Notes: generated by a model from the letters alone, not told the origin. A DNA stretch of 11,138 nt from CAMAUF01 sp046152925 (GCA_046152925.1 JBJXFX010000088.1:1-11138); one strand, 5' to 3'. Positions 1-6,547 are shown, counted from the stretch's first letter. Numbers and translations are program-made.

Positions 1-5
1 AACAG

Positions 6-1898
6 TTAACGATACTCATCCTCGTCGTCGATATCGTGGTAGCCGGCCACGGCGGCCAGTTGCCGGCGGCGAGCCAGCGCGAGCCAGAGGAACGAGCCGC
101 TGGCGGCGACAGCGGCGACGCCGAGCAGAAGGATGTTGAGGCCGCGGCCTCCTTCAAAGAGCCCGGTGCCGGCGCTGGGGGCGCCTGGGTCGCCGGCACT
201 CGGGGCTCCCGGTGCGGAGGGGTTGTTCCCGGTCGTCCCGCCGCCGGGTGCGCCGCTGCTCACGGTCGAGGTGCCCGGCGGGCGAGTCCCGCCGTTGGAG
301 CTGCCTCCCGGGGGTGTGCTACCGCCCGTTGGAGGCGTGCCGCTCGGCGAGCAAGTCGTCCCGGCCGGGCAGGTTGGCGCCGGTGTGCAGCTCGTGCCAC
401 TGCCTGGCTGGCAGGCGGTCGCGGTCCCCGTGGGGCAGGGGGTGCTGCCAGGGGTGCAGGTTGCGGCTGGCGTCGGACAACCTGGCGAGCCGGGCTGGCA
501 CGGCGGCGTCGTGGGGGTCGCCGTCGGCGTCGGGTTCGGGGCGAAGAGTTCGCCGAAGTTGTTGTTCGGGCAGTGCGTCGCGGCCGGGACGATGATCGAC
601 GGGAATTGGTCGTTCGCCGTCGTGCCGGTGCAGGCCCCGATGGTGTCTTTGCCGTCGAGGTAGCCGGCGGGCTGTATTTCGGTCACCGTGTAGGTGCCCG
701 CGGGGAGGCCCGTGAAGAGGTAACAGCCGTCGAGCCCGGTGAATTGCGAGTCGGAGATGGGCCCGGCCAGCGTGATGACGACGTTGCTAATCGGCGCTTC
801 GCCTGCCTCTTTGAGGCCGTTGTTGTTGGCATCGACATAGACGCAGCCGTGGATGCTGGCTTTGAGTTCGCCGAAGTTGTTGTTCGGCAGGTTGGCGCCG
901 GTGAAGGTGACCTCAATCGCGTCGCTGGCCTGGCTGCCGGGGATCGGCGCCGTATTGCCGCGTGTCTCGCGTCCGTCGGTGTAGCCGCCGGGCTGGGGCG
1001 TCTGGACGATCGTGTAGCTGCCAGGCTTGATGCAAGTCGGCGGCGTGTAGCTGTAGATGATGGTCACTTCGGCCGAAGCCTTGGTGTGGATTTCGTTGAG
1101 GACGTTGCCGCCGCCGGTTGTCTTGGAAGTCGCGATGACCGCGGCGGTGAAGGTCACGTTTCCCTGGCCGGTGAAGGCCGCAAGCTGCGACGGGTCCGTG
1201 ACGGTCGTCGTCTTGGAATTGGACGCCGACTTGGCGCCGAAGTCGAAGCCGCTGGGGCCTTCGAAATCGGGGTCGCCATCGTAGGGCTCTGCTTCGAAGC
1301 TCCCGGCGTTGAGCGTGGGACTGACGACGGCCTCGACGCCGCCAGGGCCGGAGGCCGTGACCACGCCACCGACGGTGCCCGTGATCGTCGCCTCATCGAG
1401 GTCCAGGCTCTCGGCCTTCAGCGTGCTGGTAATCGTCGCGGCGACCGTGACTTCCACCTTGCGAAGCGTGCCGAGGGCGGGGTTGAACTGGGGGAGCGTC
1501 TTGGCGATCGTCCAGTCGGTGGTGGTGGTCGGCCAGAGCGCGGTGACTTTCGAGGTCTGCTGGGCGACTGTGGGCGAGGCGTCGTAGACGAACTCGTAGT
1601 AGCCCGAGCCGTCGGAGCTATCGCTGGCGACGACCGTGCCGCCGGGCCCGCGCAATTCGATGGTGCTGCCCGAAATGGCGGGTTCACCGGCGTCGCGGAG
1701 GCCGTTGTTGTTGATGTCGTAGTAGACGTAACCAGAGATTACGGGGCAGGCCGTTTGTGCCTGCGTGAGTGCAGAGGTGGCCGGGATTGCCGGCAGGAGC
1801 GAAAGCCCGGCAACCGCCAGAAGGCCAGCTCGCATACGGGTCCGTTGCCAGCGCCCGCGATGGGCGCGGTCTGCCCGCTCGTTCGACTGTGTGGCCAA
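6..1898 (-). CDS. Secreted SdrD_B-domain surface protein with C-terminal membrane anchor
   Basis: Probable cell-surface adhesin or scaffold, 630 aa from a TTG start. TTG at 1898 is chosen because GGGAGGA lies 5 nt upstream; the open frame reaches 2021 and an ATG at 1835 lacks a good SD. Residues ~22-50 form a signal peptide. A first SdrD_B domain opens at ~51 (Ca-type loop DINNNGLRDAGE, 61-72), is interrupted at ~110-288 by a segment resembling the 'choice-of-anchor E' domain (LPQFNPALGTL), and resumes at ~289-346, ending NNNFGEL. A second, uninterrupted SdrD_B domain (~347-453; DANNNGLKEAGE 356-367) also ends NNNFGEL. A Pro/Thr/Gly/Ser linker with eight evenly spaced Cys follows (467-516). 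The C-terminus is one transmembrane segment (~587-609), RRR and an acidic tail. There is no LPXTG, so sortase anchoring is unlikely; anchoring by the membrane segment is inferred. Ligand unknown. Confidence 0.85.
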   Translation of the reverse strand: MATQSNERADRAHRGRWQRTRMRAGLLAVAGLSLLPAIPATSALTQAQTACPVISGYVYYDINNNGLRDAGEPAISGSTIELRGPGGTVVASDSSDGSGYYEFVYDASPTVAQQTSKVTALWPTTTTDWTIAKTLPQFNPALGTLRKVEVTVAATITSTLKAESLDLDEATITGTVGGVVTASGPGGVEAVVSPTLNAGSFEAEPYDGDPDFEGPSGFDFGAKSASNSKTTTVTDPSQLAAFTGQGNVTFTAAVIATSKTTGGGNVLNEIHTKASAEVTIIYSYTPPTCIKPGSYTIVQTPQPGGYTDGRETRGNTAPIPGSQASDAIEVTFTGANLPNNNFGELKASIHGCVYVDANNNGLKEAGEAPISNVVITLAGPISDSQFTGLDGCYLFTGLPAGTYTVTEIQPAGYLDGKDTIGACTGTTANDQFPSIIVPAATHCPNNNFGELFAPNPTPTATPTTPPCQPGSPGCPTPAATCTPGSTPCPTGTATACQPGSGTSCTPAPTCPAGTTCSPSGTPPTGGSTPPGGSSNGGTRPPGTSTVSSGAPGGGTTGNNPSAPGAPSAGDPGAPSAGTGLFEGGRGLNILLLGVAAVAASGSFLWLALARRRQLAAVAGYHDIDDEDEYR

Positions 1899-1915
1899 AG
1901 TGTCCTCCCAAGGAC
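1899..1915 (-). promoter_or_regulatory. RBS of the SdrD_B gene inside a small hairpin
   Basis: On the minus strand the Shine-Dalgarno GGGAGGA sits 5 nt before the TTG start at 1898. Its AGGAC half (1906-1902) pairs perfectly with GTCCT (1915-1911) across a TGGG loop. The SD is therefore half in the loop and half in the stem. This suggests damped or conditional translation. The pairing is seen directly; the regulation is inference. Confidence 0.45.
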
Positions 1916-1949
1916 GCTTTGGACGCACCCCGCTAACGCCGCTAGGACG

Positions 1950-2036
1950 CTGCGGCTCTCGACTTCCGCAGACGGGCTCCCGCGCAGCGCCGGTCGGCGC
2001 TGCAAGCCCGCACGGTGACAAACGCGTGACAAATCG
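1950..2036 (-). promoter_or_regulatory. Structured upstream/leader region of the SdrD_B gene
   Basis: The 204 bp between the SDR stop (2103) and the SdrD_B start (1898) contain no gene. Written on the plus strand, they hold a perfect 8-bp hairpin, GCAGCGCC/GGCGCTGC (1984-1991 with 1996-2003), nested in an outer stem CGGGCT/AGCCCG (1973-1978 with 2005-2010). Next to it is a second hairpin, CTGCGG/CCGCAG (1950-1955 with 1966-1971). Just beyond is a direct repeat GTGACAAA (2015-2022 and 2026-2033), spaced 11 bp. The hexamer GGACGC occurs three times (1912, 1921, 1945). No known riboswitch core was recognised, and no convincing -35/-10 pair. It could be a structured 5' UTR, an operator region or both. 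Confidence 0.35.
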
Positions 2037-2102
2037 GCGGGTTAACTCGCCCGCGGACTATCGTCGTAGGGACGATGACGAGAAGGGGACATAATCGCTG
2101 GC

Positions 2103-2972
2103 CTAACGCTCGTCGATCAGCGCACCGAGGCGCTGGTTTCGGGACATCGACACGGCTTGGTGGCGCATCCGCTCCTGCATCGCGGGGCTGTTGGGGTCGG
2201 GGGCGGCGCCACGGGCATCGCGGAGGCCGCCGTCCATGAGTACGTACGAGCCGGTCATGAAGGCGCCGTCGGGGCCCGACATAAAGGCGATGAGGCCCGC
2301 GATGTCCGCGGGCCGGCCGGCGCGGCCGACTGGCGTGCGCTCTTCCAACGCGGACCGGATGGGGCCGCCCTCATCGCCGGCGAGGCCATGGGCGAGGGGG
2401 GTGTCGATCACGCCCGGGCCGATGGCGTTGACGGTGATGCCGTGGGGGCCGAGCTCCTGGGCCCAGCCGCGGACCATGATCCGGACTCCCGCCTTGGTCG
2501 CCGAATAGCTCCAAATGCCTGGGCCGGTGTTCTCCGCGGCGAGCGAAGAGATGCAGACGATGCGGCCGCCGTTCCCCGCCTGGACCATCGCGCGGGCGCT
2601 GGCCTGGACGGTGAGGAAGACGCCCGTGAGGTTGACGTCGATCTGGTCTTGCCAGTCCTTGAGCGGCATATCGAGGAGCGGCGCGCCGCGGCCGATGCCG
2701 GCGTTCGCGACGGCGACATCGAGGCGGCCGAAGCGCTCGATGCAGGCAGCGACCCCGGCTTCGACTTGGGCCTTGGAGGCGACGTTGACCTTTGTGACGA
2801 GCGCTTCGCGGCCAAACTCGCGGACCATCGAGGCGGTCTCTTCGGCGCCTGCGAGGTCGATATCGGCGACGCAGACGTCCGCGCCTTCGCGGGCGAGCCG
2901 TTCTGCCGTTCCCCGGCCGATCCCGGAGCCAGCTCCGGTGATGAATGCGACTTTGCCATCGAGTCCGGCCAA
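2103..2972 (-). CDS. Short-chain dehydrogenase/reductase (classical SDR)
   Basis: Cytosolic NAD(P)-dependent oxidoreductase of 289 aa. The start is TTG at 2972, with GAGGAG 8 nt upstream. The Rossmann glycine motif is TGAGSGIG (12-19). Asp37 at the end of beta-2 (VADID) favours NAD over NADP. The NAG motif is at 90-92, and the classical tetrad is complete: Asn114, Ser143, Tyr156, Lys160 (YSATK). A GPGVIDTP segment matches the usual substrate-loop region. After the normal SDR end (MDGG) there is an additional charged, Met/Arg-rich tail of about 40 residues, longer than in most family members. The substrate cannot be told from sequence. The gene lies upstream of the SdrD_B gene on the same strand, but the 204-bp structured gap makes a tight operon unlikely. 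It diverges from the gene at 3080. A TAGGAT box (3008-3003, minus strand) could be its -10. Confidence 0.93.
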   Translation of the reverse strand: MAGLDGKVAFITGAGSGIGRGTAERLAREGADVCVADIDLAGAEETASMVREFGREALVTKVNVASKAQVEAGVAACIERFGRLDVAVANAGIGRGAPLLDMPLKDWQDQIDVNLTGVFLTVQASARAMVQAGNGGRIVCISSLAAENTGPGIWSYSATKAGVRIMVRGWAQELGPHGITVNAIGPGVIDTPLAHGLAGDEGGPIRSALEERTPVGRAGRPADIAGLIAFMSGPDGAFMTGSYVLMDGGLRDARGAAPDPNSPAMQERMRHQAVSMSRNQRLGALIDER

Positions 2973-3079
2973 AGCGGGTGCTCCTCGGGGGTGATGCGCG
3001 CCATCCTACGCGGGGGCTTCACGGGTTGGCCACCGATGGTCAACCTGCCGGCCCCCGGGGCACGCCATCATCGAAGGCG

Positions 3080-3553
3080 ATGCGGAACCATTTGTTGAGC
3101 CTTGGCCTGACCCTGTTCGCCCTCGCCGTTGCTTGGCCGTTCGCCGGCCGGGACGAAGGTGCCGCGGCTTCGCTGCCCGTGCGGGCGCGCGTGCCCGCGC
3201 TTGCCGGGGGCGATGGCGCCATTTCCCACGCACAGGAGCATTTCACGACCTCGGTCCAGGTGACGCGTGAGGGGGCGGACTACGTGATCACTGTGACCGT
3301 CGTGAGCCGGGCGGCGATGACGGCCGTCGTGGATGTCGAAGTGATCGCGCCGAACGGCCGTCGCGTGGACCAGCAGTACCACGACGCGAAGAGCGTGCCG
3401 GGCGGCATCGCTACCACCGAGGTCTTCCGCTGGTCGCCCGCCGGGGCGGCGCCGGGCGAGTATCGGGTGAACGTCGGGCTGTTTGCGCCAGGCCCCGAGT
3501 GGCGGGCACTGTTGCATTGGCACGACGCAGCGGCGCGGTTCCAGGTCCCCTGA
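3080..3553 (+). CDS. Small secreted protein with a single beta-sandwich-like domain
   Basis: 157 aa. Residues ~1-23 form a signal peptide (MRNHLLSLGLTLFALAVAW). After a spacer comes one domain at ~50-157: HFTTSVQVTREG, then VDVEVIAPNGRRVDQQY, PGEYRVNVGLFAPG and LLHWHDAAARFQV at the end. This pattern is one I associate from memory with a small Ig/CBM-like module appended to bacterial glycoside hydrolases and other secreted enzymes, usually as one domain of several. Here it stands alone with no catalytic part. The ATG at 3080 is the only start that gives a signal peptide at the N-terminus; the SD is weak (GAAGG, close to the ATG). It diverges from the SDR gene (107-bp gap) and converges on the ABC exporter gene with a 10-bp gap. 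Exported location is well supported; function is unknown. Confidence 0.8.
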   Translation: MRNHLLSLGLTLFALAVAWPFAGRDEGAAASLPVRARVPALAGGDGAISHAQEHFTTSVQVTREGADYVITVTVVSRAAMTAVVDVEVIAPNGRRVDQQYHDAKSVPGGIATTEVFRWSPAGAAPGEYRVNVGLFAPGPEWRALLHWHDAAARFQVP

Positions 3554-3563
3554 ACCTTCGCCA

Positions 3564-5366
3564 TCACCGGCCGCCGACGGCCACCGGGGCGTCTTCCGTG
3601 GCAAATTGCTGGTTAAACAGCTCGGCGTATTGCCCCCCGGCCGCCAAAAGGTCGCTGTGCCGCCCGCGCTCGACGATTCGCCCGCCGTCCATCACGAGGA
3701 TTTCGTCGGCGCGGAGGACGGTGGAGAGGCGGTGGGCGATGGCGATGACGGTGCGGTTGCTCGCCAGGCGCTCGATCGCCTCTTGGATGGCGCGCTCCGT
3801 GCGCGAGTCGAGGCTCGAAGTCGCTTCGTCGAGGATGAGGATGCGGGGGTCCCTGAGGATGGCGCGGGCGATGGCGACGCGCTGTTTTTCGCCGCCGGAG
3901 AGCCGGAACCCGCGCTCCCCGACGACCGTTTGGTATCCGGCGGGAAGGCTCGCGATGAGGTCGTGGATGTTGGCCGCCGCTGCCGCCGCTTCGACTTCGT
4001 CCATGGTCGCCGTTGGCCGGCCATAGCGGATGTTTTCGGCGACGGTGTCGTGGAGGAGCGACGTGTCCTGAGTGACGAACCCGAGCGTCGCGGTGAGGGA
4101 TTCCTGGGTGACGTCGCCCACCGCGTGGCCATCGACGAGGACGCGGCCCTCGCTCACGTCGTAGAGCCGGGCGAGGAGGAGCGCGGTCGTCGTCTTGCCC
4201 GCGCCGGAATGGCCGACGATGGCCGTAAATGTGCCGGCTGGGACGGAGAAGCTGACGTCGCGCAGGACGGGCTGGCCGGGCTCATAGGCGAACGACACGT
4301 GGTCGAACATGACATCGCCACGGACGTTGCTGAGTACGACCGCGCCAGGGCGGTCGACGATTTCTGGCTCCAAGTCGAGGTAGTCGAAGATCCGTTCGAA
4401 CAAAGCGATGGAGCTGAGCACCGAAACGTGCGCATTGAGGAGCGCCGTGGCCGGGAAGAAGACGCGTTGGAGGAGCAGGCTGAAAGCGACGACGGTCCCG
4501 ACCGTCACGTCTCCCGAGATGTTCCGGTGTCCTCCGAACCAATAGACCAAGGCCGGGCTCGCTGACCCGAACAGCCCAAGGCCGAAGTTGAACCAACGGC
4601 CGGTCATCGCCTGGCGGATGCCCAAGTCCCGGATGTGACCGGCGGTATCGGTAAAGCGGCGCTGCTCGGCGTCGCGGCGGCCGAAGGTCTTGACGAGCAG
4701 GGCGCCGCTGACTGAGAGGGTCTCCTGCATGTGGGAGTTGAGGTCGGCGACCTGGCGGGCTTGTTGTTCGTTCAGGCGGCGCTGGATTTGCCCGACGACG
4801 CGGGTCGGGATGATGAAGAACGGGAGGAAGGCGATGCAGAAGAGCGCGAATTGCCAGTCGATGACGAGCATGAGGCTGAACGTCGCCCCGGCGGTGACGA
4901 AGTTGGAGATCACGTTCACGAGCAACTGGCTGACGGTCGCCTGGATGGCCGAGACGTCGTTGGTGATCCGGGAGATGGTCTCGCCGGCGCGGTTCGCGGT
5001 GAACCAGCGCATGGACATCGCGGAGAGGCGCTCATAGAGCCGGCGGCGGAGGTCGAACATCACGCGGTGGCCGATGAGGTTGCCAAGGTAGGTTTGGCCG
5101 ACAGCCAAGGCGGCGCCGGCGATGACGAAGACCACCATCCAGAAGGCGAAGAAGTTGAGCCGGTCGGTGTTCCCGAACTTGAGCGGCCCATCAATGATCG
5201 CGCGGACGCCGAGAGCGGGGACGAGGCTGGTGAGGGCCGCCAGAGTCGTGGTGACGATAAGGAGCGTGAAGAGCCAGGTCTGGCTTGCTTCGAGCGCGAG
5301 GACCCGCCGGACGGTCGGCCAGACGGGCCGCTGCGGCCGTTCTCTTCGCCGGTTGATGAATCGCAC
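3564..5366 (-). CDS. ABC exporter half-transporter (fused TMD-NBD, MsbA/LmrA-type)
   Basis: 600-aa type I ABC exporter that would homodimerise in the inner membrane and export lipids, drugs or other hydrophobic substrates using ATP. Residues ~30-330 are the six-helix transmembrane domain. The nucleotide-binding domain (~355-590) is complete: Walker A GHSGAGKT (385-392), Q-loop Gln433, signature LSGGE (489-493), Walker B ILILDE (509-514) and H-loop His545 (IAIAHRLST). Length and order are normal and nothing is degenerate. The GTG start is supported by GCGGAGGG a few bases upstream; a TAGGAT box (5389-5384, minus strand) is a possible -10 giving a very short leader. No partner half-transporter or accessory membrane-fusion protein is visible nearby. 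It diverges from the TasA-like pair, so any role in exporting surface material is speculation. Substrate unknown. Confidence 0.95.
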   Translation of the reverse strand: MRFINRRRERPQRPVWPTVRRVLALEASQTWLFTLLIVTTTLAALTSLVPALGVRAIIDGPLKFGNTDRLNFFAFWMVVFVIAGAALAVGQTYLGNLIGHRVMFDLRRRLYERLSAMSMRWFTANRAGETISRITNDVSAIQATVSQLLVNVISNFVTAGATFSLMLVIDWQFALFCIAFLPFFIIPTRVVGQIQRRLNEQQARQVADLNSHMQETLSVSGALLVKTFGRRDAEQRRFTDTAGHIRDLGIRQAMTGRWFNFGLGLFGSASPALVYWFGGHRNISGDVTVGTVVAFSLLLQRVFFPATALLNAHVSVLSSIALFERIFDYLDLEPEIVDRPGAVVLSNVRGDVMFDHVSFAYEPGQPVLRDVSFSVPAGTFTAIVGHSGAGKTTTALLLARLYDVSEGRVLVDGHAVGDVTQESLTATLGFVTQDTSLLHDTVAENIRYGRPTATMDEVEAAAAAANIHDLIASLPAGYQTVVGERGFRLSGGEKQRVAIARAILRDPRILILDEATSSLDSRTERAIQEAIERLASNRTVIAIAHRLSTVLRADEILVMDGGRIVERGRHSDLLAAGGQYAELFNQQFATEDAPVAVGGR

Positions 5367-5446
5367 GGGGCCCTCCGCCAGGCATCCTAGCCCGCCTGGC
5401 GGTCATGGGCTTTCGGGCGGAGTGGTTGTACTTGCCCTGATGGGTC

Positions 5447-5553
5447 GCCGCTTTGGGGCATCCGGCGGCTGTGCTGCGCCTGAGAATGGCCGAAGATACC
5501 TACAACCTGCTTGACACCTGCTGGAGGGTGGTACAGGCTAGGGACAAGTCGGC
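5447..5553 (+). promoter_or_regulatory. Structured leader with TPP-riboswitch-like layout (doubtful)
   Basis: Upstream of the TasA-like gene at 5592. A closing stem GCCGCTT (5447-5453) pairs with AAG-t-CGGC (5546-5553). Inside it, in order, are GGGGCATCC, CTGAGA (5480-5485), ATACC, AACCTG and CAGGC-TAGGGA (ending 5544). This is the order of the THI-box landmarks (GGGG, CUGAGA, ACC, ACCUG, UAGGGA). Against it: the normally invariant GCG before UAGGGA reads GGC, the P3 flank differs, and the CTGAGA-TAGGGA distance is about 18 nt longer than in E. coli thiM as I recall it. A TTGACA (5511-5516) inside could instead be a -35. It is either a divergent riboswitch or chance resemblance. Confidence 0.22.
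5511..5540 (+). promoter_or_regulatory. Candidate sigma-70-type promoter for the first TasA-like gene
   Basis: TTGACA (5511-5516) is a perfect -35 hexamer. The -10 is weak: TGGTACAGG (5529-5537) looks like an extended -10 with a short 15-nt spacer, and CAGGCT (5534-5539) would give 17 nt. It competes with the riboswitch-like reading of the same bases. Confidence 0.3.
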
Positions 5554-5575
5554 CCCTCTCTGGGCCTAAGCCGAC
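5548..5575 (+). promoter_or_regulatory. Hairpin just upstream of the first TasA-like start
   Basis: GTCGGC (5548-5553) pairs with GCCGAC (5570-5575), and an inner CCC pairs with GGG around a TCTCT loop. It ends 16 nt before the ATG at 5592 and shares bases with the 3' side of the 5447-5453 closing stem. The two foldings are thus mutually exclusive, as in a switch. No U-run follows, so it is not a terminator. Confidence 0.35.
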
Positions 5576-5591
5576 GCAATGGGAGCGCGCA

Positions 5592-6188
5592 ATGGCGGTC
5601 AAACAACGAGTGACGGTGAAGCGGGTCCGCCCCAAGCACCGTCAGCAAAGGCGAGCCGCACAGGCGACCGCCGGATCGGCGCGAAATGTCTTCGCGACGG
5701 GCGTGGCCTTCTCTGTCGTGGGCGCGGGCGTTTTCGGAAGCACGCTGGCCTGGCAGAGCGATCAGACGAGCGGGCCGCAGCAGGTGAACGTTGGGGCCCT
5801 TGATTGGGACCTGGACTACGTGCAGCGCGAAGGTGCGTTCCTCGGTCCGAATGGCAACACCACGGCCGTGGGCCTGTTTAACATCTCGAACCTCGGCGAC
5901 TTCAACCTCGGGCTGCCGGATGAGCTCAACGCGAACGTCGACGATGGATTTGGCGAGGTGATCGTCAGCTCCGTCGATGTCCTGCATGCGTCGTGCGATG
6001 TTGGCAACTTCAGCGGTCGCGTGGTGAACACATCGTTCGACGACAGTGTCGCGCCGGGAGAAGTCGAAAACGCTGCCGGCCGGGTGGACATGCATGTGGC
6101 CGCATCGGCGCCCGAGGCCTGCATCGGGGCGGAGGTTTCGTATCAGGTCCGCGTCGTGGTGTTCACGACGACGAACGGCGCGCCATAG
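5592..6188 (+). CDS. TasA/CalY (camelysin)-like surface protein 1, SipW-type signal
   Basis: 198 aa. A basic N-terminal extension (residues 1-31) precedes a hydrophobic signal (~32-53) ending GSTLA-WQSDQ. This resembles the SipW-cognate signal of TasA, CalY and camelysin, whose typical end is TYAYFSD. The predicted cleavage is after Ala53, leaving a mature protein of ~145 aa. It is acidic, rich in beta-type stretches, and has exactly two cysteines (135 and 177), which could form a disulfide outside the cell. Family members form extracellular matrix fibres (TasA) or surface metalloprotease-like proteins; I see no HExxH zinc motif, so a structural role is more likely. ATG 5592 is chosen over an upstream in-frame TTG (5511) because GGGAG lies just before it. 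The paralogue at 6548 lacks the basic extension. A terminator follows at 6216. Confidence 0.78.
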   Translation: MAVKQRVTVKRVRPKHRQQRRAAQATAGSARNVFATGVAFSVVGAGVFGSTLAWQSDQTSGPQQVNVGALDWDLDYVQREGAFLGPNGNTTAVGLFNISNLGDFNLGLPDELNANVDDGFGEVIVSSVDVLHASCDVGNFSGRVVNTSFDDSVAPGEVENAAGRVDMHVAASAPEACIGAEVSYQVRVVVFTTTNGAP

Positions 6189-6215
6189 GCGCAGCGCCAA
6201 AGAGAGCTTCATCTG

Positions 6216-6241
6216 AAAGGCCCGGCCCTGCCGGGCCTTTT
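6216..6241 (+). terminator. Rho-independent terminator after TasA-like gene 1
   Basis: A perfect 11-bp stem, AAAGGCCCGGC with GCCGGGCCTTT, has a CCT loop and ends in a T-run (TTTT). It lies 28 nt after the stop at 6188. The stem is near-symmetrical with a short A-run on its 5' side, but no minus-strand gene ends here. Confidence 0.9.
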
Positions 6242-6322
6242 CATGTGTGCGGCCTGTTGCCCGGCGGTGGGGCGGCCGAATGGTATCAATGCCTTAACCT
6301 GCGAAAAGCGGCCGTTACCCAC

Positions 6323-6485
6323 TTGACAGTTCGGCCGAGATCCCGCAGATTTTGGCCAAGCCTGCGCCAACCAGCAGGCGACTGGAGATACGATTCCGGC
6401 GGAGCTGCAACTCTGCCGGGCGTTGTGAGCCTTCGGGCTTGCTACGCGGAAAGGAGTTGACCTAGTCTGCATTTTGGTTGGTAAT
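6323..6485 (+). promoter_or_regulatory. Candidate promoters for TasA-like gene 2
   Basis: The 359 bp between 6188 and 6548 contain no gene. Two candidate promoters are visible. The nearer is TTGACC (6457-6462) with 17 nt to GGTAAT (6480-6485), 4 of 6 to TATAAT. The farther is a perfect TTGACA (6323-6328) with CAGATT (6346-6351) at 17 nt, only 3 of 6. Use of the distal one would put the hairpins at 6360-6447 into the transcript. Confidence 0.35.
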
Positions 6486-6506
6486 GGCTGGGCCGGAAAC
6501 CGGCTC
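6360..6506 (+). promoter_or_regulatory. Four tandem hairpins in the leader of TasA-like gene 2
   Basis: In order: GCCTGC/GCAGGC (6360-6379, 8-nt loop). A 9-bp stem CCGGCGGAG/CTCTGCCGG (6396-6419, one G-U). AGCC-TTCG-GGCT with a TTCG tetraloop inside an outer GCGT/ACGC stem (6420-6447). GCCGG-AAA-CCGGC, extendable to 7 bp (6490-6506). None is followed by a T-run, so none is a terminator. The gene's GGGAG lies at 6531-6535. No known riboswitch family was recognised. Confidence 0.4.
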
Positions 6507-6547
6507 TGTCGGTAGGAACATTCAAGAAAAGGGAGAGACTTAGTCAC

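Noticed and set aside
6..230. Sortase anchor at the C-terminus of the SdrD_B protein
   Set aside because: A hydrophobic segment and positive residues are present, but there is no LPXTG or clear variant before them, and an acidic tail follows. A simple transmembrane anchor fits better.
1740..1760. Lipobox at QTAC after the signal peptide of the SdrD_B protein
   Set aside because: The -3 position is Gln instead of Leu/Val/Ile, and the protein has its own C-terminal membrane anchor.
36..2018. A 660-codon open frame on the plus strand opposite the SdrD_B gene
   Set aside because: It is an Arg/Ala/Gly-rich translation with no domain, created by high GC on the antisense strand. The minus-strand frame has a signal peptide, recognisable domains and a good RBS.
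2157..3098. A 313-codon plus-strand open frame opposite the SDR
   Set aside because: The SDR has all catalytic and cofactor motifs on the minus strand; the plus frame has none.
3553..3600. Terminator between the convergent genes at 3553/3564
   Set aside because: A GGCCG/CGGCC hairpin exists in the last codons of the ABC gene, but no T-run follows on either strand.
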